Shown here: one piece after another, positions 20,001-27,910 of the stretch
Layout of the letters: each line of letters starts with the position of its first letter
Position numbering within the stretch: position 1 is the stretch's first letter
Assembly (NCBI RefSeq): GCF_000284315.1
Contig: NC_017094.1
Span: 403,486-467,485, forward strand
Reading direction: 5' to 3'
DNA length: 64,000 nucleotides
Source of the DNA: Leptospirillum ferrooxidans C2-3
GTDB lineage: Bacteria; Nitrospirota; Leptospirillia; Leptospirillales; Leptospirillaceae
Notes under the pieces: model-generated
Seen by the model: the letters and a program-made list of their open reading frames with translations, nothing else
What the model was told of the DNA's origin: nothing
Database searches by the model: none
Position numbers and translations under genes: made by a program

Positions 20001-20308
20001 TCATGGTTCGAAACTCCATTCTTCTTGTGGATTTCCTGCACACGAAAAAAGCGGAGGGAGTCGAGCTGAAACAAGCGGTTCTGGAAGCGGGTGCCGTTCG
20101 GACAAGGCCTATTTTGCTGACAGCATTGGCTCTTGTTGCTGGATCCTTTGTCATCCTCTCGGATCCGATTTTCCGCGGTATGGCGATTGCGCTTCTGGCG
20201 GGTTCGATGGTTTCGACGATTCTCACCCTTGTTCTTGTTCCCCTCCTGGTTGCCCGGGTGGAGGGGAAACGCTGGCCGGATGGCCGGCAGATGGTTTCCG
20301 GGAACTGA
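17081..20308 (+). CDS. RND-family efflux pump permease
   Basis: 1075 residues, the usual AcrB-superfamily length, with 12 transmembrane helices and two large periplasmic loops. The N-terminus 'TPREEDPQIKVPMMDLFV' and the TM4 motif VDDAIVVVENI (with the proton-relay Asp pair) place it among HAE-type multidrug or solvent exporters rather than CzcA metal pumps. The second half has 'IQFKSYVTPLIIMSPIPLAL' and 'GIMVRNSILLVDF'. Energy comes from the proton gradient. The substrate is unknown; with ArsR control, a sulfide, thiol or metalloid-related stress is conceivable. Confidence 0.93.
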   Translation: MTGEKHGPGFAGWLSRTFIDSPLTPILILISLALGGLAVLKTPREEDPQIKVPMMDLFVSDPGMSATEMSRHIVAPLERHLSRIKGVKAVYSQSESGTAVVTVRFHVGEPMGKSLVKIYSEVMKSRGYLPRDAGPVLVKPMDINDVPVMAVTLYSKTESDAVLHRLSEEVATSFKRIPGTGQVTVIGGRRRTVRVVLSPSDLTAHHLTAMDVSAAIWRSNRSIDLGSFDRNNISYQVALSGTLTRVSQVRNLVVSVQHGKSIRLFQVAKVTDGPGPLESYVWIGHPATSPLSGDETAVTVAVAKKKGINAVVVANQILQKMKDLSARKIPSDVQWTVTRNYGHTANEKADDLLLHLVVATVAVILLVALGLSLRESGVVAVAIPVTLALTLFGSMVIGYTVNRVTLFALIFSIGILVDDAIVVVENINRHFHFLGGKRDRDTLLERAVVAVGEVGNPTILATFTVIGALFPMAFVSGLMGPYMRPIPVNASLAMTGSLLVALTVVPFLALRMVPPAGHVNKIMGKVDAGIRHLYRSIMLPLLNSRLRQNLFFASVLLLTVGVMAFFDTRTLLLKMLPFDNKSELDVVIDMPAGTTLESTARTAMALERVILKDPSVRSDQAYVGLAAPFDFNGLVRHYYLRRGKRVAEIHINLLPREKRSLQSHRIAEEMERKLAPVAHSFGARIKMVEVPPGPPVMAPIVAEVTGPDQKSISDYAKKVRDVFQHAEGVIDVDSTLPDPQVRYRIRVDQEKAALSGVSTEQIEKALTLGLHGETGELHTTSGKGYVPIVLDVSRKDRSSIKDLDSIMVRSNNGRLLPLGTLIDVSEEGAPAVLYRKNLRPVVYVTGNTIGSNRSPVYAAVDLSRKLPPSELSGHPEAVRQYFWGYPSSNDKISVRWGGEWHVTYVTFRDMGIAFIAAIVVIYLLIVIQFKSYVTPLIIMSPIPLALIGVIPGHVLLGSNFTATSMIGFIALGGIMVRNSILLVDFLHTKKAEGVELKQAVLEAGAVRTRPILLTALALVAGSFVILSDPIFRGMAIALLAGSMVSTILTLVLVPLLVARVEGKRWPDGRQMVSGN

Positions 20309-20338
20309 TTCTGGGATTTTTGATAATGGAGGAGTAAA

Positions 20339-20551
20339 ATGTCGATGGAAAGAATGATCCGCGCGTTGGCCGGATCGATGATATTGATCAGTCTGCTTTT
20401 GTCCGTCTATGTTTCAAGGGAGTGGTTATGGCTGACAGCCTTTGTGGGTGCCAATCTCCTTCAGTCTTCAATCACCAGGTGGTGTCTTGCGGAGTCTATC
20501 TTGAGAAAGATTCTGCGAAGGCCGGCGGAAGGGGAAAAGAACTGCTGTTGA
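20339..20551 (+). CDS. DUF2892 small membrane protein
   Basis: 70 residues with two hydrophobic helices (ALAGSMILISLLLSVYV and WLWLTAFVGANLLQSSITRW), then 'CLAESILRKIL'. This matches the DUF2892/YgaP-like membrane domain, which often sits beside rhodaneses and ArsR regulators in sulfur or cyanide metabolism operons. The last residues are CC. ATG 20339 is preceded by GGAGG. It is inside the ArsR-RND operon, 30 bases after the pump. Confidence 0.85.
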   Translation: MSMERMIRALAGSMILISLLLSVYVSREWLWLTAFVGANLLQSSITRWCLAESILRKILRRPAEGEKNCC

Positions 20552-20564
20552 CCGGGAGAGCTCT

Positions 20565-21563
20565 ATGAAAGCGATGGTTCTGTCGAAGACAGGACCGGTG
20601 GCTCCGGATTCCCTTGTCCTTCGGGATCTTCCGGTTCCTTCTCCGGGCAAGGGGGAGGTTCTGATCAGGGTTCGCTCCTGCGGGGTTTGCAGGACGGATC
20701 TTCATGTTGTGGAGGGGGATCTTCCGGGTGTCTCTCCCGGGACGATTCCCGGACATGAAATTGTGGGCGAGATTGCAGCTCTCGGAGAAGGCGTCACCGG
20801 ATGGGCTCTGGGTGATCCTGTAGGGATGGCCTGGCTTTACCGGTCATGCGGAACCTGTCGTTTCTGTCTGTCGGGGAGGGAGAATTTGTGTTTGTCCCCG
20901 ATCTTTACCGGTTATGACAGGCCCGGTGGATTTGCCGAGTACGTTGTGGGGGATGGACGGTTTGTCTATCACCTGAATTTCACGGATCCTTCGGTATTTG
21001 CTCCGCTTTTATGCGCAGGCATTATCGGTTACCGGGCTTTTTCAAGGCTTGCGCTCCTTCGCGGGCAACATCTCGGTCTTTACGGATTCGGGGCATCTGC
21101 CCACCTTGTTCTCCAGATGGCAAAGTTTTTAGGGATGAGAGTGTCTGTCATCAGCAGGGGAGAAGGTCATCAGGCCCTGGCTCGGGAGATGGGTGCCGAT
21201 TTTGTCGGGCCGTCAGGGACTCATCCCGAAGAGCCTCTTGACGGAGCAATCCTGTTTGCTCCAGCGGGAGAGATTGTTCCGGATATCATGCTTGATCTTG
21301 ATCGGGGAGGAAAGCTCCTGATCGCAGGGATCCATCTGTCGAATATTCCATCCCTTGTCTATCAGGACCAGCTCTTTCTGGAAAAGAGCCTCGGTTCGGT
21401 GACAGCCAATACGAGGGAGGACGGGCAGGGTCTCTTAAAAATGGCCAAGGCGTTTGGAATCACCCCGAAAGTCAGGGTTTATTCTCTGGAAGAGGCAACA
21501 TCTGCCCTGATGGATCTCAAGAACGACCGGATCCGTGGAGCATGCGTGTTGAAGGTTTCCTGA
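20565..21563 (+). CDS. zinc-dependent alcohol dehydrogenase
   Basis: 332 residues, medium-chain dehydrogenase family. Catalytic zinc ligands: Cys in CGVCRTDLH and GHEIVGEI. Structural zinc: SCGTCRFCLSGRENLC. The nucleotide-binding 'GLYGFGASAHLVLQMAKFLG' lacks a perfect GxGxxG but is in place, and a typical MDR ending is present. It interconverts alcohols and aldehydes or ketones with NAD(P)H. It starts 13 bases after the DUF2892 gene, so it is the last gene of the ArsR-RND operon, perhaps detoxifying an aldehyde or solvent. A strong terminator follows. Confidence 0.9.
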   Translation: MKAMVLSKTGPVAPDSLVLRDLPVPSPGKGEVLIRVRSCGVCRTDLHVVEGDLPGVSPGTIPGHEIVGEIAALGEGVTGWALGDPVGMAWLYRSCGTCRFCLSGRENLCLSPIFTGYDRPGGFAEYVVGDGRFVYHLNFTDPSVFAPLLCAGIIGYRAFSRLALLRGQHLGLYGFGASAHLVLQMAKFLGMRVSVISRGEGHQALAREMGADFVGPSGTHPEEPLDGAILFAPAGEIVPDIMLDLDRGGKLLIAGIHLSNIPSLVYQDQLFLEKSLGSVTANTREDGQGLLKMAKAFGITPKVRVYSLEEATSALMDLKNDRIRGACVLKVS

Positions 21564-21610
21564 AGGGCCTGAAGGGTTTGAACGTTGAGATGAAAGAAGG
21601 ACAGAAAAAA

Positions 21611-21639
21611 AAGCCCTCCATGACGGAGGGCTTTTTTTT
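21611..21639. terminator. bidirectional intrinsic terminator
   Basis: AGCCCTCC-ATGAC-GGAGGGCT hairpin flanked by A-run on the left and eight T on the right, so it works on both strands. It ends the efflux/ADH operon and the convergent small secreted gene. Confidence 0.92.
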
Positions 21640-21985
21640 ATTCGACGTTGACGGTCACTTTGGACTTTGGTCCAAGAATCTTGTGACCTGCTGTTGCGAC
21701 CTTGAGTGTAAGGGTATGTCTGCCTTTGGGCAGTTTGATCTTTATGGGATTCTGGTGGGTGGGCTCTGTAAATTGACCATCGATGAAAAGATGGACATGG
21801 TCACCCTTTGGTCCTTTATGGAGGATGTAACGAATCAGGACAGGGTTATGAACGGTGGATCCGCTTTTTGGAGAGGTAATCTTGACGGATGTTTTTTCGG
21901 CCGCGAAAGCCGGTGTTCCGACGAGTCCCATGGAAAAAAATGCGGCGGATATAAGGGAAGCTGTGACCATTTTTAATGGGTGCAT
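21638..21985 (-). CDS. small secreted Ig-like protein
   Basis: 115 residues. A clear signal peptide (MVTASLISAAFFSMGLVG, cleavage after PAFA) is followed by a single beta-sandwich: 'VKITSPKSGSTVHNPVLIRY', a 'DHVHLFIDG' segment with two His, and 'LPKGRHTLTLKVAT'. The layout recalls DUF4399 or other periplasmic Ig-like domains, some of which bind metals through His. ATG 21985 is chosen because of AAGGAGG six bases upstream; the frame extends to 22054 without support. The function is unknown. Confidence 0.8.
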   Translation of the reverse strand: MHPLKMVTASLISAAFFSMGLVGTPAFAAEKTSVKITSPKSGSTVHNPVLIRYILHKGPKGDHVHLFIDGQFTEPTHQNPIKIKLPKGRHTLTLKVATAGHKILGPKSKVTVNVE

Positions 21986-22200
21986 GATTCCTCCTTCTTG
22001 GTCTGTTATGACATGTTGGCGTTGATGAAAATCGCATGAGGTGACGGACTCCATACACCTCCGGTGATTTCCGGAAACAGAGTGGCCGGTTTAAATGTTC
22101 ACCCAATCCATTATTTTTCCGGTTCCTGGAAATTCTATCACGATTTTCTGGAAAACGGTTCTATGGCATGATCTTGATGCCAATAATCATGGGGGAGGTA

Positions 22201-22206
22201 TATAAT
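22201..22206 (+). promoter_or_regulatory. candidate -10 promoter element
   Basis: A perfect TATAAT about 80 bases before ATG 22286, in an otherwise empty 300-base gap (21986-22285) between divergent genes. No good -35 lies at 17 bases. The gap also holds a GAGGTG...CACCTC dyad near 22040-22065. Confidence 0.4.
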
Positions 22207-22285
22207 GTGAACGGGAGCGGAATGAAAGAGACTGTTCCTTTTCCTAAACGGAGGTATTCAGATAGATCCAACCTGGAGGTGTCTC

Positions 22286-22519
22286 ATGGAATCGGATCGT
22301 TACATTGTGATTCGAAACAGGCTTCTTGATCTTGACGGAGAGATTTCGAAGGAACATTTTGTTATCGGGAGTCGCTGGCAGTCCCTTGAACAGGACGTTG
22401 ACGAGGGGGAGAACGACCATTTGCTGTCGGCCGAGGAAGCTTCGGCTCTCCGTGAACTTCTCGAAGATCTTCGCTCTGAACACGATCTTCGGATGAACTC
22501 CGGTACATTAGGGAGTTAA
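22286..22519 (+). CDS. hypothetical acidic protein
   Basis: 77 residues, highly charged, no signal peptide or membrane segment. It contains 'LLSAEEASALRELLEDLRSE', probably helical. Not recognised. ATG 22286 has CTGGAGG ten bases upstream, which supports translation. The next gene starts 4 bases after the stop, so the gene probably leads the small envelope operon. Confidence 0.65.
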   Translation: MESDRYIVIRNRLLDLDGEISKEHFVIGSRWQSLEQDVDEGENDHLLSAEEASALRELLEDLRSEHDLRMNSGTLGS

Positions 22520-22523
22520 TTCA

Positions 22524-23135
22524 ATGAAAATGGAAAACTATCGACTGATCCCCTCGAAAGCGGTGGGAAGTAATCTGTTTGTTCCGTTCGTTTTTCTTTT
22601 GTTTCTGGCGATTTCTTCTTGCCAAACCTCTCCTGCAGAACATTTTACCCCGGCAATTGTTGCAGAAGGCGTCTCCGGCGAGACTCCGGTGACAGTCTCC
22701 AAACAATTGACCTCCGAAATTGACGCTGTCCTTGACGGCACCCTTGAAAAAGGGAAGCCCCAGGAGAGTGTGCTCGTTCCCAAATTTGTGGATAACCGTG
22801 GTGTTGCGCGTGTTTTGGGGCGTTATCTGGCATCAAGGATCAGCGAAGGCTTGTCTACTGATCCCGCCTTGAACGTAATTGATTCCGGAAAACTCCGTCA
22901 AAAAATGCATCTGGAGGCGATCACTCAGGGAGGTCAAGGATCGTCTTCAATGGTGTTGATCGCAAGAGAGTTGAATGCAGACCGGATTGTTTTGGGGAGA
23001 ATGACGGATCTCGGGCAGCAAATAGAGATTTCGGTCAGGATCATGTCCGTTTCGGACGGTAAGGTTCTCGGTCAGGTTTCAAAATTGGTGAAAAAAAACG
23101 GATCATTTCTGAACCTCTGGGATGTTGGTCCATGA
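22524..23135 (+). CDS. FlgO/LpoB-like outer membrane lipoprotein
   Basis: 203 residues with a signal ending in the lipobox AISSC. The mature part has the fold of CsgG/FlgO/LpoB-type lipoproteins: 'ESVLVPKFVDNRGVARVLGR', 'LASRISEGLSTDPALNVID', 'ARELNADRIVLGRMTDLG' and 'VRIMSVSDGKVLGQV'. FlgO-family proteins localise to the outer membrane and in vibrios support flagellar stability; the role here is unproved. GGGAG lies seven bases before ATG 22524. Confidence 0.78.
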   Translation: MKMENYRLIPSKAVGSNLFVPFVFLLFLAISSCQTSPAEHFTPAIVAEGVSGETPVTVSKQLTSEIDAVLDGTLEKGKPQESVLVPKFVDNRGVARVLGRYLASRISEGLSTDPALNVIDSGKLRQKMHLEAITQGGQGSSSMVLIARELNADRIVLGRMTDLGQQIEISVRIMSVSDGKVLGQVSKLVKKNGSFLNLWDVGP

Positions 23136-23177
23136 AAGTTATGAAGATCATATTCCAGTGATCGTGCGGAGGAATTG

Positions 23178-24038
23178 ATGAAAAATTTCAAAAAAGCAGC
23201 TGGAGCGATTGCTCTCACCAGTCTTCTGGCGGGCTGTGTCGTTTCAATCAATCCGGGCCAGGCGGGTGTTTTCTGGGATATCAGCCATGGAACGGATAAA
23301 GCCCATATTTACAGGGAAGGCGTCCAGGTGATCGCCCCGTGGAACGAGATGTATATTTATTCCCTGAGAACCCAGGAAGCAAGGCTCAACTTGAATGTAT
23401 TGACGGTGAACGGTCTCCCTGTCGGAATGGATGCATCGGTTCTCTACAAGGTGGATGCGAAATACCTTCCGACGCTTCAGGAGACCGTTGGCCCCGATTA
23501 CTTTCATGTGCTGATCGCACCCTATGTTCGTTCCGAGACCCGGAAGATTGTTGGTCGCTACACCCCCTCGCAGATCTATTCGAATCAGAGAGAGAAGATC
23601 GAACGATCGATCCTGAAGCATCTTCGTGAGAAACTGAAAGGGTATCCGGTCACAGTCAGCGGATTTTTGATCAGAAATGTCAAACTGCCCCGTGTGATCC
23701 GGACGGCGATCGAGCATAAACTGACCGAGGAGCAGAACTTCCAGCGGATGGAATATGTTCTGGATATCGCAAGGAAGGAGGCCCAGAAAAAGCGCATCGA
23801 GGCGGAAGGAATTTCGGCCTTCCAGAAAATTGTTCAGGAAAACCTGACCTCGCAATACCTGACCTGGAAGGGAATTCGGGCGACTGAAGAGCTGGCCAAG
23901 AGCCCCAATGCGAAGATTGTTATCATCGGCGGTGGAAAAAATGGCCTTCCTGTGATATTGAATGCAGATCCGGGAAGGGCTTCAAACAGAACCATTCATC
24001 ACACATATAGGGGAAAGGAACAATCAAATGGCAACTGA
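23178..24038 (+). CDS. SPFH/prohibitin-family lipoprotein
   Basis: 286 residues. An N-terminal lipobox (SLLAGC) replaces the usual transmembrane anchor. An SPFH (band 7) domain follows: 'INPGQAGVFWDISHG', 'REGVQVIAPWNEMYIYSLRT', 'PSQIYSNQREKIERSI' and 'GFLIRNVKLP', then a helical coiled coil rich in Lys/Glu (ARKEAQKKRIEAEGISAFQK). SPFH proteins form ring-like scaffolds on membranes and often regulate proteases. ATG 23178 has GGAGG at a good distance. The stop overlaps the bcp start by 11 bases. Confidence 0.88.
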   Translation: MKNFKKAAGAIALTSLLAGCVVSINPGQAGVFWDISHGTDKAHIYREGVQVIAPWNEMYIYSLRTQEARLNLNVLTVNGLPVGMDASVLYKVDAKYLPTLQETVGPDYFHVLIAPYVRSETRKIVGRYTPSQIYSNQREKIERSILKHLREKLKGYPVTVSGFLIRNVKLPRVIRTAIEHKLTEEQNFQRMEYVLDIARKEAQKKRIEAEGISAFQKIVQENLTSQYLTWKGIRATEELAKSPNAKIVIIGGGKNGLPVILNADPGRASNRTIHHTYRGKEQSNGN

Positions 24039-24504
24039 TCCATTGAAGGAAGGGGATTTGGCCCCTTCCTTTTCAGCTGGTGTTTTGGGGTATGAGTCGC
24101 CAACTGTGAGTCTTTCTGATCTGAAGGGCCGAACGGTTGTCCTTTATTTCTATCCCAAGGATGATACGCCTGGTTGCACTCGGGAAGCTTGTGATTTTCG
24201 GGATGCTTTCGAGCCGTTAAAGCGGGCCGGAGTCGTGGTGTTGGGTGTTTCGAGGGATTCGCTGGAAAGCCATGGAAAGTTTGTCAAGAAATATGATCTG
24301 AATTTTCCCCTTCTTTCAGATCCTGACGGTGCGATCTGTACGGCCTATGGAGTTTTGAAAGAGAAGAACATGTATGGACGGAAATCGATTGGTATTGAAC
24401 GAACAACCGTAGTGATTGGTGCCGACGGAACGATCAGAAAGATCTATCCAAAGGTGAAGGTGGATGGCCATGTCGCTCAGATCATGAGTTTTTTGGGACT
24501 TTAA
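24028..24504 (+). CDS. bcp: thioredoxin-dependent peroxiredoxin (Bcp/PrxQ)
   Basis: 158 residues. Peroxidatic Cys in 'YPKDDTPGCTREACDFRD', with a resolving Cys five residues later (CTREAC), the classic Bcp pair. It reduces hydrogen peroxide and organic peroxides in the cytosol with thioredoxin. The length is normal. ATG 24028 with AAAGGAA upstream gives the standard N-terminus 'LKEGDLAPSFSA'. It overlaps the SPFH gene, so membrane-stress and peroxide defence appear to be co-expressed. Confidence 0.95.
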   Translation: MATDPLKEGDLAPSFSAGVLGYESPTVSLSDLKGRTVVLYFYPKDDTPGCTREACDFRDAFEPLKRAGVVVLGVSRDSLESHGKFVKKYDLNFPLLSDPDGAICTAYGVLKEKNMYGRKSIGIERTTVVIGADGTIRKIYPKVKVDGHVAQIMSFLGL

Positions 24505-24536
24505 CCTCTCAGCGCTGAAGGGTCAGGAGAAAACAC

Positions 24537-24788
24537 TTGAACTCGTTCGATGATATGGGAGGGAAAAAGATCCTGTGGGGGCTTCTGGTCATATGGATTG
24601 GGCTCCTTTATATGGCCCATTCCATGGAGGCAGGTTCGGGAACGGGAAATGGGGGGCTTCATCAGATGTTGCCGTCCGGCCCGTCTGGGGGGCTCCCGCC
24701 TGGTGGTGGCGGGAGATCTCCCCACTCTGGTGGAGATGAGGGAGGGGTTGGTCCTCCGCATTATCAGCCAACGTCACTTGGATACTGA
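24537..24788 (+). CDS. possible small membrane protein, Gly/Pro-rich
   Basis: 83 residues from a TTG at 24537 that has AGGAG eight bases upstream. One hydrophobic helix (KILWGLLVIWIGLLYMAHSM) is followed by a Gly/Pro/Ser-rich tail. No family recognised. It lies 32 bases after bcp on the same strand. A different-frame ORF in the same place (from 24550) looks less protein-like. Existence is moderately supported by the ribosome site and helix. Confidence 0.45.
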   Translation: MNSFDDMGGKKILWGLLVIWIGLLYMAHSMEAGSGTGNGGLHQMLPSGPSGGLPPGGGGRSPHSGGDEGGVGPPHYQPTSLGY

Positions 24789-24799
24789 TCGTTGTTTTT

Positions 24800-26017
24800 T
24801 TACCCTCTGAGCGGAGAATCCTGCGGGATGGCTTTTGTTCTGAGCATCAGAAGGGTTCCTGTTGCTATGAGGACGAGCGTTACTCCGAGAACATCGAGAC
24901 TATGTCCATGTTCCCATGCCCATGCTGCGGCCGGCTGAAACAGAAGCATCCCTGTTGTGGTGAAAATTTCAAGTTGGGAAAATCCCTTGCTTTTCTGATC
25001 CGGTCCCAGTTGCGAGGCAATCCGGGTCTTGACCGCTATCGTTGTCCAGAGTTCTCCTGCGCCCCATAGGGACATTCCGATCATATAGGCTGTTGTTCCT
25101 CCGGATGGACTCAGAAGGAGCGTGATTGCGAGTGACAGGATGACCGGTCCAGGCAAAAGGTCAAGGCGTTTTTCAGGAGTGATGGGCTTGAAGGATAAAA
25201 AGAGTCCGGATGCGACATGGACAACGCTTGAAAGAATGAATCCGACTCCCATCAGGATGGGCAGGCCACTTTGTTCATTAAAGCGGAACATCAGGAGTGT
25301 GGCTGGAAATATCGATATTTTTAAAAGGGTTCCCCCCAAGAGGGTCGGGATCCATCCTTTCTTGCCTCTGTACAGAAGATTTGTGGAAAAATGTTTTGGG
25401 GAGGTCTTCTCCCTGCTATCCTGCTTCAGGGAGGATGTCTGTTTTTGGGCCAAGCGGGAAGCAGATACGGCCCAGAAAAAACACAATGCCGCCGGGATGG
25501 ATGTCATATAGAACAGTTTTTGCACGCTGACTGTTCCGGTGAGGATTGTTGCAACCAACGGGCCAAGGATTCCCCCTGTCTGGTCAAGTGTCTGAATACG
25601 GGAATAGGCTCTTGACAGCCACTCTCTTGGGATGGTTTCCGAGACCAGCGCGTCTCTTGCCGGCCCGCGAAGCCCTTTCCCGAACCAGGACACGGATTTT
25701 AAAAGAATCAGGGCACCAGGTGCCGAGACCATTCCCATGAGAGGGGTGACGATGGCGGTTAATCCATAGCCTATCCTGACCAGTAACCCCTGTTTTTCTA
25801 CTGTCTCTCCCAAGCGGGAGGTGCTGATGGCTCCCCCCATTCTTGCGACCTCCGCCACGGATTCCATCACCGAAACGGTAACAGCCGTGCCGCCCAAATG
25901 AAGTATCCAGAGTGGCAAGAGCATATGTGCCATCTCGTAGGCAAAATCGGCATAAAGGCTTGTTTTGCCAAAACCCATGACAATGGCATTCTCTTCGTTG
26001 GAGAGTTTCTCATCCAT
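24800..26017 (-). CDS. MFS transporter
   Basis: 405 residues, about 12 hydrophobic helices. 'YADFAYEMAHMLLPLWILHL' starts helix 1. A motif-A-like loop 'RLGETVEKQGLLVRIGYG' lies between helices 2 and 3, and 'GKGLRGPARDALVSET' matches the group of bacterial MFS permeases with this signature. The substrate is unknown. It starts in the stop of the cation exchanger gene (TGATG), so the two are translationally coupled. Confidence 0.88.
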   Translation of the reverse strand: MDEKLSNEENAIVMGFGKTSLYADFAYEMAHMLLPLWILHLGGTAVTVSVMESVAEVARMGGAISTSRLGETVEKQGLLVRIGYGLTAIVTPLMGMVSAPGALILLKSVSWFGKGLRGPARDALVSETIPREWLSRAYSRIQTLDQTGGILGPLVATILTGTVSVQKLFYMTSIPAALCFFWAVSASRLAQKQTSSLKQDSREKTSPKHFSTNLLYRGKKGWIPTLLGGTLLKISIFPATLLMFRFNEQSGLPILMGVGFILSSVVHVASGLFLSFKPITPEKRLDLLPGPVILSLAITLLLSPSGGTTAYMIGMSLWGAGELWTTIAVKTRIASQLGPDQKSKGFSQLEIFTTTGMLLFQPAAAWAWEHGHSLDVLGVTLVLIATGTLLMLRTKAIPQDSPLRG

Positions 26018-26907
26018 CAGTTTGTCCTTTCCACGGTTGATCGTGCCCAGAGGGTTGAGAGCAGCAGTGCCAGAATCAGAACGGCCCCTGCAGCAATGTG
26101 CCTTTCCTGAATGATCCAGGGAGAGAGGATCAGTCCGGTCGCAAGGGAGACCGTCAGCTGAAAGTGGATCGACCCCCAGAGGATTGCGTAGGCTGCCGGA
26201 ATGTCCCTTTTTTTCAGAAGCATGAAGAGAGACAATGCTTCAGGAGATTCTGTCGACAGGGAAGACAGGATGATGGACAGGATGAAAATGGTTTCACCTC
26301 CTCCGGATCCCCCGAACCCCAGGATTCCCTTCAACAGGAGGACCGGGCCGATGAGAAGGAGTGCGACACCCGACAGAAACATAAGAGCTGTCCTGATAAA
26401 TGCCGGATGCTCTTCAGTGTTGCTACTGTCGTCAGGGAGCTCCTCTCCTTTGATTCCGAAAAGAATGGCCGGGTAGAGCATCAGGAGGAAGATGCCAATG
26501 CTCATATGAAGGGTGTGGGATGGAAAGGATCCTGCCAGAAGAGCCAGAGAGAGTCCTGCTGCCAGAATGGGAGCTTCCCTGGATAACTGCCTCTTCTCTG
26601 AAGAGGGAATAGGCGATTTTCGGGTGAAAAACAGGGTCATGGGCCAAAGTATGGCGATAAGAAGAAGCGGGGCGCCCAGAATGGCTCCAATCCCGGCATC
26701 TTTTCTTCCCTCTCCTGATCCGCCTAGAAAAGAGAAGAGAGGCAGGATCAACTCGGGAATGGAAAGGGACATATTCCCCAGTATGCGGCGGCCCAGGGAA
26801 TGGTTCCTGAAAAGCTTTTGGGTCAGTGCTTCTGCCGAATGGGAAAAAAGGATACTGCCGCCGAGGATCAGCAGGAATCCTCCGGCGGTTAAGAGTATCG
26901 CTGGCAT
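26017..26907 (-). CDS. sodium/calcium exchanger-like membrane protein
   Basis: 296 residues, about ten helices in two halves. 'GNMSLSIPELILPLFSFLGG' and 'LSSLSTESPEALSLFMLL' are the alpha-repeat positions of the CaCA cation/proton exchangers, with acidic residues in the expected places (SIPE and TESPE). It probably exchanges Ca2+ or a related cation for H+ or Na+. The usual ExxTS/GNxxx wording is altered, so the ion is uncertain. First gene of a two-gene unit with the MFS permease. Confidence 0.72.
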   Translation of the reverse strand: MPAILLTAGGFLLILGGSILFSHSAEALTQKLFRNHSLGRRILGNMSLSIPELILPLFSFLGGSGEGRKDAGIGAILGAPLLLIAILWPMTLFFTRKSPIPSSEKRQLSREAPILAAGLSLALLAGSFPSHTLHMSIGIFLLMLYPAILFGIKGEELPDDSSNTEEHPAFIRTALMFLSGVALLLIGPVLLLKGILGFGGSGGGETIFILSIILSSLSTESPEALSLFMLLKKRDIPAAYAILWGSIHFQLTVSLATGLILSPWIIQERHIAAGAVLILALLLSTLWARSTVERTN

Positions 26908-27196
26908 TGGAATGGACCTGTTTGGTATTTTTGGTTTGGTGGTAAGGCCATGAGGGTGTTTTTGACTTTATGGGGTTGTGAATCTTTTTTTTGAAAAGAC
27001 ATCGTCAGGTGATTGTCCCTGCTGATTTTGAAATCCATTCTGGAGGTAAGAAAGGAGTACATGTTCTCGAAGATATCTCTGATTGTCAATGTACTGGTTT
27101 GTGCCGGTTTGTTTTGAATACTCTGTTTCCCGGGTCGTTTTGGAGAAATCCGGGATTGGTTCTTTGGACCGGATTGAATTGGATCAAGGAGGTTCA

Positions 27197-27850
27197 TTGG
27201 AACAGTTGGTCAATGAGGATATCTCCCATCTAGCGGTCGTTTCGCCAGGAAATGCTAAATGGATTGAAGAGTCCGGAGCGAGAGTCTGCATGCTTGAGTC
27301 GAGGGCGGATGGGAATGAAAGTTTTTTGATCGCCCTGGGACGAGGAGGATCATGGCGATTTTCCTCGTCTGGAGACCTTGAAATCTTTTTGATGTCAGGG
27401 ACTCTCCTTTCCGGGAAGACGCTTTTTTCGAAGGGTTCCTATCTTTTGATTCCTCAAGGGGCGACTCCTTTTGTCTTGAACGCGGTGGATGATGAAGTTC
27501 TTTTTTTTGTCAAAAAGAGAATCCCTGAAGGGCTTGTGCGAAAGCCGGGATTGATTGAGACAGAGAAAGCCAACTGGGTACCAGGGTTGGTTTCCGGGCT
27601 GAGTGTCATGCCCCTTTTCTCTTCTGGAGGGGAAAATACCGCGCTCGTTCGATGGGACCCGGGAACGGTTTTCCAACCCCACAGGCATTTTGGTGGTGAG
27701 GAGGTCCTTGTTGTATCAGGTGTTTTCGAAGATGAGCACGGACGCTATCCCGAGGGGAGCTGGTACAGGAGCCCCCATTTGAGTCGTCACAATCCTTTTT
27801 CCGTAGCGGGATGTACCATTTTTGTCAAAACGGGACACATGAGCCAATAG
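27197..27850 (+). CDS. ChrR-like double-cupin protein
   Basis: 217 residues with two cupin domains. The C-terminal one carries the metal-binding pattern 'PHRHFGGEEVLVVSGVFEDE', then 'GSWYRSPHLSRH', matching the ChrR cupin family (zinc-binding anti-sigma factors and acetylacetone-type dioxygenases). The anti-sigma N-terminal domain and a sigma factor neighbour are absent, so it may be an enzyme or free-standing sensor. TTG 27197 is chosen because of AAGGAGG four bases upstream; the frame is open back to 27083 without a ribosome site. Confidence 0.75.
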   Translation: MEQLVNEDISHLAVVSPGNAKWIEESGARVCMLESRADGNESFLIALGRGGSWRFSSSGDLEIFLMSGTLLSGKTLFSKGSYLLIPQGATPFVLNAVDDEVLFFVKKRIPEGLVRKPGLIETEKANWVPGLVSGLSVMPLFSSGGENTALVRWDPGTVFQPHRHFGGEEVLVVSGVFEDEHGRYPEGSWYRSPHLSRHNPFSVAGCTIFVKTGHMSQ

Positions 27851-27910
27851 GGTGGTTTATGGATTCTTGGTGTGTCGGGATCTGACTTGACGTATCCATG
27901 TTTTTGAGAG

